Assembly (NCBI GenBank): GCA_041916675.1
Contig: JAYRZB010000008.1
Span: 1-64,000 of the forward strand
Direction of reading: 5' to 3'
DNA length: 64,000 bases
Origin: JAYRZB01 sp041916675
GTDB lineage: Bacteria; Pseudomonadota; Alphaproteobacteria; Rhizobiales; Devosiaceae
The notes beneath the pieces are model-generated. The model worked only from the letters and a program-made list of their open reading frames with translations, made no database searches and was not told where the DNA came from. The translations under genes and the position numbers were made by a program. Below, piece by piece: positions 33,953-41,961 of the stretch (position 1 is its first letter; every line of letters begins with the position of its first letter).

Positions 33953-33962
33953 CTAGATTTAA

Positions 33963-33974
33963 TCAATCGGTTGA
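33963..33974. promoter_or_regulatory. LacI-type operator TCAATCGGTTGA (regulon site 2)
   Basis: One change from TCAATCGATTGA. Its right half provides a TTGACC hexamer (33971-33976) that, with TAAGGT at 33994-33999 and a 17-bp spacer, could be the plus-strand promoter of the dehydratase operon. Confidence 0.72.
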
Positions 33975-34041
33975 CCATGTAGAATGTTGCAGCTAAGGTG
34001 CCGCCCAATCAGCCGCGTTTCGGGGCTCAGAGGGGGGATCA

Positions 34042-35175
34042 ATGCCAGCGCAATCGACCATCACCAGTATCCAGGTTGCCACCATCCAGGGGCAGTTGCC
34101 GGCCCCGGTGATCTTTGGCGACTGGGTGATGAAGCACCGCGAATTCGTCGTGGTGCGCATGCGCTCGGCCTCCGGGCACGAGGGCTGGTCGTTCACCCTG
34201 ACGCGCGATGGCGCGGTGGCCGAGCAGATCCGCAAGTCAATCACCCCGGTCTATCTCGATACCGACGTGGCCGACCGCGAAAAGACCTTCAAGACCGCCA
34301 AGGGCCGGACCTATGGTTCGCATAGCGCCGGGGTGGGACTGCGCGCCCTTTCACAGGTTGACCTTGCGGCCTGGGATCTTGCGGCCAAGATGGCGGACAA
34401 GTCGATTGCCGAATTCCTCGGCGGCAAGGCCAAGCCAATGCCCGCCACCGCCATTATCGGCTATCCGCCTGCCATCATGCCGCCCGAAAAGGTGTTCGAA
34501 CAGGTTGCAGGCCTTTATGCCGACGGCTGGCGGCGCTTCAAGGCGCCGATGGGCGTGACGCTGGCCGAATCCGAAGCGCGCCTGCGCGCGGCCCGCAAGG
34601 CCGCCCCCGATGCCTGGCTGGGTACGGACCTGGTGTGGATGTTTTCAAGCGTCGATGACGCGGCCAGCTATGCCAATAAACTCTCCGACCTCAACATGGG
34701 GTGCATCGAGGATATTTTCCCACCCGGCAATGCCCGCAAGCTCGCCGAACTGCGCAAACGCGTGCCCATGCCGATCTGGCAGGGCGACGAACAGGGGGGC
34801 TCGTATTATCCCGAAGCACTGATCATGGCCGGGTCGGTCGACCGGGTGCGTGTCGACCTGACCTGCATGGGCGGGATTACCGGGGCGCGCTCCATCATCG
34901 ACGAATGTCTTGCCGCCAAGGTCGATTTCGGACCGCACATGTTTGCCCACGTGCATTCGCAGGTGTTCAGCGCCTGGGGCTTTGATGACAAGCCGGTCGA
35001 ATGGGGCGTGCCCTGGACGGGCGTTGACCCCTATGCCGACAGCCTGGCCCAGCCCACCATCACCGCTGGCGGGCTGATGCAGCCGCTGCCGCAGGGCCCC
35101 GGCTTTGGCCAGATGATCAACCGCGACTGGGCCCTGAGCCAGCCGCATCAGGACCCCGACCACATTCTGGATTGA
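34042..35175 (+). CDS. Enolase-superfamily (mandelate-racemase-like) sugar-acid dehydratase
   Basis: Enolase-superfamily protein (377 aa) of the mandelate racemase/muconate-lactonizing type. Candidate metal ligands are D196 (LGTDLVW), E223 (GCIEDIFPP) and E250 (QGDEQGG). A His-Asp dyad is formed by D272 (RVDLT) and H299 (FGPHMFAH), as in acid-sugar dehydratases. The second-strand motif reads RFKAPMG, with only K167 in place of the common KxK. Family members dehydrate sugar acids to 2-keto-3-deoxy acids; the unusual second-strand motif means the substrate and even the reaction are uncertain. First gene of a plus-strand operon with an SDR and a VOC protein. Confidence 0.83.
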   Translation: MPAQSTITSIQVATIQGQLPAPVIFGDWVMKHREFVVVRMRSASGHEGWSFTLTRDGAVAEQIRKSITPVYLDTDVADREKTFKTAKGRTYGSHSAGVGLRALSQVDLAAWDLAAKMADKSIAEFLGGKAKPMPATAIIGYPPAIMPPEKVFEQVAGLYADGWRRFKAPMGVTLAESEARLRAARKAAPDAWLGTDLVWMFSSVDDAASYANKLSDLNMGCIEDIFPPGNARKLAELRKRVPMPIWQGDEQGGSYYPEALIMAGSVDRVRVDLTCMGGITGARSIIDECLAAKVDFGPHMFAHVHSQVFSAWGFDDKPVEWGVPWTGVDPYADSLAQPTITAGGLMQPLPQGPGFGQMINRDWALSQPHQDPDHILD

Positions 35176-35183
35176 GCACTGCA

Positions 35184-35981
35184 ATGAAAGAAGAACCAAG
35201 CGTTCCCGCCGACTATGCCAGGACCCTGTTCGACCTGACCGGGCGCGTTGCCGTGGTAACCGGGGCCGGCAGCGGGCTGGGGGCCGCCATCTCGATGGGT
35301 TATGCCCAGCTCGGGGTGACGGTGATACTGGCCGACGTCAACATGGCCGGAGCGGAAGCAACGCTCAAGACCATAACCGAACAGGGCGGCAAGGCAGAGA
35401 TTGCTCCGCTCGACGTGACCCGACGCGATGCCTGCTTTGCGCTGGCCGAAAAGGTGGTAGCCGACCACGGCCATGTCGATATTCTGGTCAACAGCGCCGG
35501 TTCGGCCTTCCGCAGCCCGGCCGAGGACTTCCCTGAAGACAAGTTCAACTTCATCCTCGATCTCAATCTCAAGGGCACCTATTTCTGCTGCCAGGCCTTC
35601 GGCAAGGCCATGCTGGCCCAGAACAAGGGCTCGATCATCAATATCGCCTCGATCGGCTCATTTACCGCCTATCCATGGGCCAGCGCCTACCTGGCGTCCA
35701 AGGGCGGAGTGCTGCAGATCACCCGCGGGCTGGCGCTCGAATGGCGCGACCGCGGCGTGCGCGTCAATGGCATCGGCCCGACCCTGATGGAATCCCCGCT
35801 CACCAAAGCGGCGGGCACCACATCCTCCATCACCGCCGACTTCATCAAAGCCCGCATGCTGCGCCCGCGCCTCGGCCTGCCCCGCGAACTGGTGGGCACG
35901 GCGGTGTTCCTGGCCAGTGACGCCTCTGAGCTTGTCACCGGGCATGTGGTGATGTGCGATGACGGCTACATGACCCAATAG
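35184..35981 (+). CDS. Short-chain dehydrogenase/reductase, A
   Basis: Classical SDR (265 aa). The cofactor-binding TGAGSGLG motif is near residue 26, NSAG near 98, the catalytic Ser in NIASIGSFTAY and the Tyr/Lys pair in AYLASKGG. D52-type acidic residue after the second strand (VILADVN) favours NAD over NADP. I start at the ATG at 35184, 8 bases after the dehydratase stop; an in-frame TTG at 35172 overlapping that stop is also possible, and neither has a strong ribosome-binding site. Its role is probably oxidation of a hydroxyl group on the sugar acid or its lactone precursor. Confidence 0.86.
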   Translation: MKEEPSVPADYARTLFDLTGRVAVVTGAGSGLGAAISMGYAQLGVTVILADVNMAGAEATLKTITEQGGKAEIAPLDVTRRDACFALAEKVVADHGHVDILVNSAGSAFRSPAEDFPEDKFNFILDLNLKGTYFCCQAFGKAMLAQNKGSIINIASIGSFTAYPWASAYLASKGGVLQITRGLALEWRDRGVRVNGIGPTLMESPLTKAAGTTSSITADFIKARMLRPRLGLPRELVGTAVFLASDASELVTGHVVMCDDGYMTQ

Positions 35982-35989
35982 GACAGACC

Positions 35990-36463
35990 ATGGCCAGGAT
36001 CACCCGCGCCCACCATACCGGCTTTACCGTCCGCTCGATCGAGAAGTCGCTGGCCTTTTATCGCGACATTCTGGGGTTTGAACTGGCGTTTCAGTGGAAC
36101 CCCAAGGCCCCCTATATCGGGGAACTGGTGGGGTACCCTGAGGTCGACCTGCATGGCGCGATCCTGCGGCTGCCGGGCACCGACGTCTGCCTCGAACTGC
36201 TCGAATATCGCAATATCGAGCAGGTGCCGGTGGACATGGGCAATGGCAATGTCGGCAACGGGCACATCGCCTTCAACGTCGACAACCTCGTCGAATACTA
36301 TGCCTATCTCAAATCGCGCGGGGTCCATGCGGTCTCCGAACCGGTGACGCCGACCATTGGCCCCAACAAGGGCGGCAAGGCTATCTACCTGATCGACCCC
36401 GATGGGTTCCGGGTGGAGCTGATCGAAACCGCGCAGGCCTTCGGCAGCTTCAAGCCTGAGTGA
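35990..36463 (+). CDS. VOC-superfamily (glyoxalase/dioxygenase fold) protein
   Basis: Vicinal-oxygen-chelate protein (157 aa), two beta-alpha-beta-beta-beta modules. Possible metal ligands are His in AHHTGFTV, His in GNGHIAFNV and Glu in RVELIET at the C-terminus, the pattern of glyoxalase I and methylmalonyl-CoA epimerase. The size and first module (SLAFYRDILGFEL) do not tell an epimerase from a lyase or isomerase. Given the CoA-transferases and hydratases nearby, an epimerase or isomerase of a 2-oxo acid or acyl-CoA is plausible. Confidence 0.8.
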   Translation: MARITRAHHTGFTVRSIEKSLAFYRDILGFELAFQWNPKAPYIGELVGYPEVDLHGAILRLPGTDVCLELLEYRNIEQVPVDMGNGNVGNGHIAFNVDNLVEYYAYLKSRGVHAVSEPVTPTIGPNKGGKAIYLIDPDGFRVELIETAQAFGSFKPE

Positions 36464-36498
36464 GCACATACCGATAGGCAATAAGTATAGCTCGTCGG

Positions 36499-36510
36499 TC
36501 AATCGATTGA
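36499..36510. promoter_or_regulatory. LacI-type operator TCAATCGATTGA (regulon site 3, perfect palindrome)
   Basis: A 12-bp perfect palindrome 55 bases upstream of the E1 beta gene. Its right half contains a TTGATT hexamer suited as a -35 box. It defines the consensus for the other four sites. Confidence 0.75.
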
Positions 36511-36564
36511 TTTTGTAGTTTGGGCTGCTAGGCTGCAACCGGAATTGAATGGGAGGAGAATGAC

Positions 36565-37572
36565 TTGGCCAAGATCTGGATACGTCAGGCGGTCCTGCGG
36601 GCGCTCGACGATGCGCTTGCCGACGATCCCAGCGTGATCGTGATGGGCGAGGACATTGCTGCCGCCGGTGGCCCGTTCAAGGTGACCGAAGGGCTCTTGG
36701 CCGTGCATGGGCCCGAGCGGGTGATCGACACCCCGATTTCGGAAATGGCCTTTATGGGCGCAGCGGTGGGGGCTGCGGTCTGCGGTCTGAAGCCGGTCGT
36801 TGAGATGATGTTCATCGAGTTCATCGGCGTGGCGCTCGACCAGTTGACGACGCAGGCCGCCACCATGCGCTACCTGTCGCGCGGCAAGCTGACGACGCCG
36901 CTGGTGGTGCGGGCCTCGGCCGGGGCCGGACAGGGCTTTGGCTGCCAGCATTCGCAAATGCTCGACCACTGGTTCCGCGGCACGCCGGGGCTCAAGGTGG
37001 TGGTGACCTCGAATGCCCGCACCACCTATGGGCTGTTGCGCTCGGCCATTGAGGACCCCGATCCGGTGGTCGTGCTTGAACCGCGCGTGCTCTATGCCGA
37101 GCGCGAAGAGTATGAGTTCGACAAGACCTATCGCATTCCGCTCGGGCAGGCCGAGATCGTGACGCCGGGCAAAGACGTGACGCTGGTGACCTGTGGCGCC
37201 ATGGTGCGCGTGGCCAGGGAAGCGGCAGCCAATTCGGATGGCAGCATCGAGGTCATCGATTTGCTGACCCTTTGGCCGTGGGATCGCAAGACCGTGCTTG
37301 AATCGGCAATGCGCACCGGCCGGCTGGTGACGCTGGAAGAAGCACCCGTCGGCAGCGGCTGGGGTGGCGAAGTGGCAGCGGCGATTTCGACCGATGCCTT
37401 CGGCAAGCTCAAGGCACCACCGCACCGCATCACCCTGCCCGACGCCCCGGTGCCCTATAACGGTACGCTCGAAGCCCGCTATCTGCCCAACGCCGCCTAT
37501 GTTTCCGAACAGGTGGCGGCCCTGGTCAGGACCAACACAGCCCCCCTGCCCTGGTGGAGGACCGCATCATGA
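36565..37572 (+). CDS. 2-oxoacid dehydrogenase E1 component, beta subunit
   Basis: Transketolase-like pyrimidine-binding subunit (335 aa) of a thiamine-diphosphate 2-oxoacid dehydrogenase. The N-terminal stretch VIVMGEDIAAAGGPFKVTEG contains the catalytic Glu that activates TPP, and the C-terminal domain (VIDLLTLWPWDRKTVLESA) is typical of PdhB/AcoB/BkdB. The start is a TTG at 36565 with a strong GGAGGAG six bases before it; the nearby ATG at 36560 is out of frame. It overlaps the alpha gene by 4 nt. Beta-before-alpha order is opposite to the usual order. Confidence 0.9.
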   Translation: MAKIWIRQAVLRALDDALADDPSVIVMGEDIAAAGGPFKVTEGLLAVHGPERVIDTPISEMAFMGAAVGAAVCGLKPVVEMMFIEFIGVALDQLTTQAATMRYLSRGKLTTPLVVRASAGAGQGFGCQHSQMLDHWFRGTPGLKVVVTSNARTTYGLLRSAIEDPDPVVVLEPRVLYAEREEYEFDKTYRIPLGQAEIVTPGKDVTLVTCGAMVRVAREAAANSDGSIEVIDLLTLWPWDRKTVLESAMRTGRLVTLEEAPVGSGWGGEVAAAISTDAFGKLKAPPHRITLPDAPVPYNGTLEARYLPNAAYVSEQVAALVRTNTAPLPWWRTAS

Positions 37573-38603
37573 CGCTTTCGAACTCGAATTCGCCGCTGGC
37601 CCGCCGCCACGCGCTTTCCGACCGCGTCGAGCAGCTGATGCGCATGATCGAAATCCGCGCGGTAGAAGATCGCATCCAGAAGCTGTTTGCTGACGGCTTT
37701 GTGCGCGGCAGCACACACCTGGCTAGCGGGCAGGAAGCGGTGGCCGTAGGTATTGCCCGCACCATCGATCCCGATGATATCGTGACCTGCACCTATCGTG
37801 GGCACGGCCATGCGCTGGCGCTGGGCGTGACCCCGGCCGGGGTGATCGGAGAAATCTGCGGCCGCCAGATCGGCTGTGCCGGTGGCCTTGGCGGGTCGAT
37901 GCATCTGGTCGAGCCCGAGGTAGGGTTGCTGCCGACGTTTGCCATTGTCGGGGCCGGATTGCCCGTGGCGTGCGGGGCGGCCATGGCGGCACAGGCCCGC
38001 GGCAAGGACCGGGTGGCGGTGGCGATCTTTGGCGATGGCTCGACCAATATCGGGGCTTTCCACGAGGCACTGAACTTTGCTGCCATCCGCAAGCTGCCGG
38101 TGATCTTTGTCTGCGAGAACAACCTTTACGGCGAATATACCCGTATCCAGCTCTCGACCCCGGTGGAGGACATTGCCATCCGCGCCGTCAGCTACAACAT
38201 GCCCGGCGTGGTGGTGGACGGACAGGACGCCGATAAGGTGGCCGCCGCCATGGCCGATGCGGTGGCGCGGGCCCGGCGCGGCGACGGGCCGAGCCTTCTC
38301 GAAATGAAGACCTACCGCTATTCGGGCCACTCGCGTTCCGACCCGGCGACCTATCGCCCGGCCGGTGAGCTCGATGCCTGGCTCAAGCGCGACCCGATCA
38401 ATATCTTTGCGAGCCGCCTTGAGGCGGAGGGCGCGATTGCCACGGGGAGCCTTGAGGGCTTCAGGACCGATGTGCGTGACGCGGTGGAAGCGGCGACGCA
38501 GGAAGCCCTGGCCTCTCAGCAACCGGGGCTTGAGCAGATCCTGGCCCATGTTGATGCCAATTCGGCCGGAGGAGACCGCAAGTGGAGTTTCTGGTCGAAA
38601 TAG
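37569..38603 (+). CDS. 2-oxoacid dehydrogenase E1 component, alpha subunit
   Basis: TPP-binding subunit (344 aa). The diphosphate/Mg motif is GDGSTNIGAFHEALNFAA (GDG at 155-157) ending in ENN (184-185), and the phosphorylation-loop-like region YRYSGHSRSDPATYR follows. It is closest in style to acetoin/branched-chain/pyruvate dehydrogenase alpha subunits. With the beta subunit it should decarboxylate a 2-oxo acid and transfer the acyl group to a lipoyl domain. No E2 core or E3 gene is in this region; the only lipoyl protein is at 28403-28639. ATG at 37569 overlaps the beta stop and has GGAGG upstream. Confidence 0.9.
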   Translation: MTLSNSNSPLARRHALSDRVEQLMRMIEIRAVEDRIQKLFADGFVRGSTHLASGQEAVAVGIARTIDPDDIVTCTYRGHGHALALGVTPAGVIGEICGRQIGCAGGLGGSMHLVEPEVGLLPTFAIVGAGLPVACGAAMAAQARGKDRVAVAIFGDGSTNIGAFHEALNFAAIRKLPVIFVCENNLYGEYTRIQLSTPVEDIAIRAVSYNMPGVVVDGQDADKVAAAMADAVARARRGDGPSLLEMKTYRYSGHSRSDPATYRPAGELDAWLKRDPINIFASRLEAEGAIATGSLEGFRTDVRDAVEAATQEALASQQPGLEQILAHVDANSAGGDRKWSFWSK

Positions 38604-38866
38604 AGGTCAAATGGCCGCCTGACGGTGACCCGGCACAAAAGGCCGAACTGATCGCAGCCGAAGGCCGGCGTGCCGCTGAACTGGCGGCCGCCGGCACGGT
38701 GCGGCGACTTTGGCGCATTCCGGGCCGCTGGGCCAATGTGGGACTATGGGAAGCGTCCGACGCCACAGCGCTGCATGATGCGATCGCCTCGCTGCCGTTT
38801 TATCCATGGCTGACCGCGACGGTCAGGCCGCTGGCCCGGCACCCCTCGGACCCGGCCATGCGCTAG
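38582..38866 (+). CDS. Muconolactone delta-isomerase-family protein
   Basis: A 94-aa protein closely matching the CatC fold and length: it opens MEFLVEIEVKWPPD, has EGRRAAELAAAGTVRRLWRI in the middle and the ending LPFYPWLTATVRPLARHPSD. In the beta-ketoadipate pathway this family isomerises muconolactone, but no catA/catB or other ortho-cleavage gene is in the window. The start is a GTG at 38582, inside the last 22 bases of the E1 alpha gene. Located between E1 and a CitE-like lyase, it may isomerise an unsaturated lactone derived from a sugar acid. Confidence 0.85.
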   Translation: MEFLVEIEVKWPPDGDPAQKAELIAAEGRRAAELAAAGTVRRLWRIPGRWANVGLWEASDATALHDAIASLPFYPWLTATVRPLARHPSDPAMR

Positions 38867-38879
38867 AAGGAACTCGACA

Positions 38880-39752
38880 ATGAAGCGTCTCCCGACGCGC
38901 CGCCGCGCCTGCCTTGTCGTTCCCGGCGGATCGGAAAAAATGCTGGCCAAGGCCGCAACGCTTGCTGCTGATGAAATTGTGCTCGACCTCGAAGATGCCG
39001 TGGCTCCCGAGGCCAAGGACCGGGCCCGCGCCCTGGTGCTGGCCGCTCTCGGGCGGGCCGGATTTGCCGGGCGGCAGGTGGCGGTGCGGGTCAATGCCAT
39101 CGGCACGCCATGGTGCCACCGGGATATCATTGCCATGGCCGAAGCCGGGCATGAGCGGCTGAGCCTGGTTGTGCCCAAGCTCGAAAGCGCCGATGACCTG
39201 GCCTTTCTCGACCGGCTGCTGGCCGGGATTGATCCGAACGGGAAGATCAGGGTGCAGGGGCTGATCGAGACAGCGCGGGGATTAGGCGGCCTTGAGTCGC
39301 TTGCCGGAGCCAGTCCGCGGCTCGACAGCCTGATCCTCGGCTATGGAGACCTCGCCTCGTCGCTGGGCCGGAGCCCGGACGGCTCGTGGCAATCAATTCA
39401 GGACCGGGTGCTGGTTGCGGCCCGAGCCAATGGACTGCGGGCGATTGACGGGCCGCACTTTACTCTGGGTCCGCAGGCCGAGCCGGGGCTCATCGCTGCG
39501 GCAAGCGCGGCCGCGGCCATGGGCTTTGATGGCAAATGGGCTATCCACCCTGCGCAGGTGCACCCGATCACCGACGCCTTCACCCCGGCACCAGAGGTGG
39601 TCGCACGGGCGCGAGCGCTGATTGCCAGACTTGATGCGGCGCTGGCGCTGGGTGAAGGTGCGGCAACTCTTGACGGGCAGATGATTGACGAGGCCATGCG
39701 CGGCGGTGCGATGCGCGTACTCTCGTTTGTGGAGGCTGACGATGCCGGATGA
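38880..39752 (+). CDS. CitE-like HpcH/HpaI-family acyl-CoA lyase
   Basis: TIM-barrel lyase (290 aa) of the citrate-lyase-beta/malyl-CoA-lyase group. Motifs: RACLVVPGGSEKML at the N-terminus, DEIVLDLEDAVAPEAKDRAR (acidic metal/substrate site), RVNAIGTPWCHRDI, QGLIETARGL with the metal-binding Glu, and GKWAIHPAQV near the C-terminus. Standalone CitE-like proteins usually cleave or form (S)-citramalyl-CoA, malyl-CoA or related 3-hydroxyacyl-CoA. The following genes encode a MaoC hydratase and a CoA-transferase. ATG 38880 has AAGGA upstream; the end overlaps the MaoC gene by 11 nt. Confidence 0.87.
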   Translation: MKRLPTRRRACLVVPGGSEKMLAKAATLAADEIVLDLEDAVAPEAKDRARALVLAALGRAGFAGRQVAVRVNAIGTPWCHRDIIAMAEAGHERLSLVVPKLESADDLAFLDRLLAGIDPNGKIRVQGLIETARGLGGLESLAGASPRLDSLILGYGDLASSLGRSPDGSWQSIQDRVLVAARANGLRAIDGPHFTLGPQAEPGLIAAASAAAAMGFDGKWAIHPAQVHPITDAFTPAPEVVARARALIARLDAALALGEGAATLDGQMIDEAMRGGAMRVLSFVEADDAG

Positions 39753-40749
39753 CAAGGCCCTGCTTTCGCCCGGCACTGATGGCCCGTTTTTCGATGACCT
39801 GTCGCTCGGCGACCGCTTCGATACTGCCCCACGGATCAGGCTCACCGATGGGCTGGCGGCAAGCCACCACGCCATTGTGGGGGGGCGGCTGCGTCTTCCG
39901 TTCGACCCTGAGCTGTCGGCCCGCGTCACCGGCATGGCCTCCCCGTTGGCGTCCCCGGCAGTGGTGTGGGATTTTGCCATCGGGCAATCAACGCTGGTGA
40001 CCCAGCGCGCCATTGCCAACCTGTTTTATCGCGGCCTGGTCTTCCGCCGCGCGCCCGTGATCGGGGATACACTGCACACCGTGACCGAAATCGTCGGGCT
40101 GCGTCCGGCCAGCTCCAGGCCGGGACGGCCGCCGCGCGGGCTGGTGGTGATGCGCATGCGGACCAGCGATCAGGATGACCGCACCGTGCTCGATTTTTTC
40201 CGCTGCGCCATGCTGCCGGCTCGTGCTGAGACGGCAGCAGAACCCAAGGGCCTGATCGATCCGCAGGCCGGGGACCTCGACATGAGCGCTTCCGTGGTCG
40301 GCTGGAACCTGGCGCAGTATCGCGGGAACGTGAGCGGCCCGCATTTTGCCGACCTGAAGGTGGGAGCCATTTACGCTGTGACGGCGGGCGATCTGGTTTC
40401 CAACGCGCCGGAACTGGCACGGTTGACCATGAACCTGGCGGCGATCCACCACGATGCGGCAATCGGGAACGGCGAGCGGCTGGTCTATGGCGGGCACACG
40501 GTGGGGCTGGCGCTTGCGCAGGTGACCCGCGCCCTGCCATCGATCATCACCGTGCTCGGCTGGCACCATTGCGACCATACCGGCCCGGTGCGCGAGGGCG
40601 ATACGCTCCATTCCACCATCACCATCGAGCGCACCGAGCCCCGTGCCGGGGACGGCGGACTGGCCCATATCCGGGTGCTGGTAACCGCCAGCAACGGCGC
40701 GGGCACCAGTTCGGTGCTCGATTGGGGCTTTGCGGGACTGTTTGCATGA
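39742..40749 (+). CDS. MaoC-family hydratase, double hotdog (mesaconyl-CoA-hydratase-like)
   Basis: A 335-aa protein with two hotdog halves. The first half begins GPFFDDLSLGDRFDTAPRI and contains LTDGLAASHHAIVGGRL; the second includes RLTMNLAAIHHDAAIGNGER with the Asp/His pair typical of active MaoC hydratases and VYGGHTVGLALAQVTRAL. The arrangement resembles mesaconyl-CoA hydratase (Mch) and related enzymes of the ethylmalonyl-CoA and 3-hydroxypropionate pathways. ATG 39742 gives this family beginning; an upstream frame inside citE is unlikely. It overlaps the CoA-transferase gene by 4 nt. Confidence 0.84.
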   Translation: MPDDKALLSPGTDGPFFDDLSLGDRFDTAPRIRLTDGLAASHHAIVGGRLRLPFDPELSARVTGMASPLASPAVVWDFAIGQSTLVTQRAIANLFYRGLVFRRAPVIGDTLHTVTEIVGLRPASSRPGRPPRGLVVMRMRTSDQDDRTVLDFFRCAMLPARAETAAEPKGLIDPQAGDLDMSASVVGWNLAQYRGNVSGPHFADLKVGAIYAVTAGDLVSNAPELARLTMNLAAIHHDAAIGNGERLVYGGHTVGLALAQVTRALPSIITVLGWHHCDHTGPVREGDTLHSTITIERTEPRAGDGGLAHIRVLVTASNGAGTSSVLDWGFAGLFA

Positions 40750-41960
40750 GCGGCGGCATCCTCTCGGGCCTGCGCATTGTTGAAGGCTCGGCCTTTGTCG
40801 CCGCCCCGCTGGGCGGGCTGACACTGGCCCAGCTCGGGGCCGACGTGATCCGCTACGACCATATCGGCGGGGCGCTCGACCGGCAGCGCTGGCCATTGGC
40901 GCCGAACGGGAAAAGCCTGTTCTGGGCCGGGATGAACAAGGGCAAGCGCTCGATCCGCATCGACCTGCGCTCACCCGAAGGGCAGGAGTTGGTGGCGCAG
41001 CTGATCACCGCGCCGGGGCCAGATGCCGGGATATTCCTGACCAATCTGCCAGTGCGCGGGGCATTGAGCTATGAGGCGCTGAAGGCCCGGCGCGCCGATG
41101 TGATCATGGTGGTGCTGACCGGCAATGCCGATGGCAGCAGCGAGGTCGACTATACCGTCAATGCCGCCACCGGCTTTCCGCTGATCACCGGACCGCGCGG
41201 CGGGACCACGCCGGTCAACGCCGTGTTGCCGGCCTGGGACATTGCGCTCGGCGAAATGGCCGCTGTCGGCATTCTGGCCGCCGAACGCCGGCGCAGCCGG
41301 ACCGGGGAAGGCGCACTGGTGCAGATGGCGCTCTCGGACGTGGCCTTTGCCGCCGCAAGCTATCTCGGGCGCCTCGGGCAGGCCGAACTGGGCACGACGG
41401 CCAGTCCGGATGGCAACCACCTTTATGGTGCCTTCGGGCATGATTTTCTCACCGCTGATGGGCGGCGGGTGATGCTGATGGGACTAACGGCGCGGCAGTG
41501 GAGCGCGCTGGTGACGGCAACACGGCTCGACACAGCAACGATCACGGCCAGAACCGGCGAAGCGCTTGGCACCGAAGCCAGCCGCTATGCAGCGCGCGAG
41601 GCGATTGTGGAGGCGCTGGCCCCGATCATTGCTGCAGAGCCGTTGGGTGCTTGGCGCAAACGCTTTGCCGTCCATGGCGTGGCCTGGGGACCATACCAGA
41701 GCTTTGCTCAGGCGCTGCGCGATGACCCGCGTGTGTCTGAGGCCAATGCCCTGTTCGAGAGGGTCAGCCACCCCGGCATCGGCGACCTGCTGACGGCGGC
41801 ATCGCCGCTGCGGCTTTCGGGCGCCGATCGCCTGCCCGCACAACCGGCGCCTGTGCCGGGGGCGCATACCGAGCAGATCCTGAGCGAACTCGGGTTTTCG
41901 GCGGCGGAAATTGCGGGCCTGCATGATCGCGGGATCGTCGCCGGTCCGGAACAGGACTGA
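40746..41960 (+). CDS. CaiB/BaiF-family (class III) CoA-transferase, B
   Basis: Class III CoA-transferase (404 aa). It begins LSGLRIVEGSAFVAAPLGG and has LGADVIRYDHIGGALDRQRW and NKGKRSIRIDLRSPEG, the usual first-domain blocks; GLTARQWSALV is in the second half. It is the last gene of the E1 operon. Directly after a CitE-like lyase and a MaoC hydratase, its position matches that of mesaconyl-CoA C1-C4 CoA-transferase relative to its partner functions, though identity at that level cannot be judged here. One base separates it from the convergent LacI gene. Confidence 0.86.
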   Translation: MSGGILSGLRIVEGSAFVAAPLGGLTLAQLGADVIRYDHIGGALDRQRWPLAPNGKSLFWAGMNKGKRSIRIDLRSPEGQELVAQLITAPGPDAGIFLTNLPVRGALSYEALKARRADVIMVVLTGNADGSSEVDYTVNAATGFPLITGPRGGTTPVNAVLPAWDIALGEMAAVGILAAERRRSRTGEGALVQMALSDVAFAAASYLGRLGQAELGTTASPDGNHLYGAFGHDFLTADGRRVMLMGLTARQWSALVTATRLDTATITARTGEALGTEASRYAAREAIVEALAPIIAAEPLGAWRKRFAVHGVAWGPYQSFAQALRDDPRVSEANALFERVSHPGIGDLLTAASPLRLSGADRLPAQPAPVPGAHTEQILSELGFSAAEIAGLHDRGIVAGPEQD

Positions 41961-41961
41961 C

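Noticed and set aside
38582..38866. Complete aromatic ortho-cleavage pathway
   Set aside because: Only the isomerase-family gene is present; no catechol dioxygenase, muconate cycloisomerase or enol-lactone hydrolase is encoded nearby, and the enolase-superfamily protein has an acid-sugar dehydratase-like His-Asp dyad.
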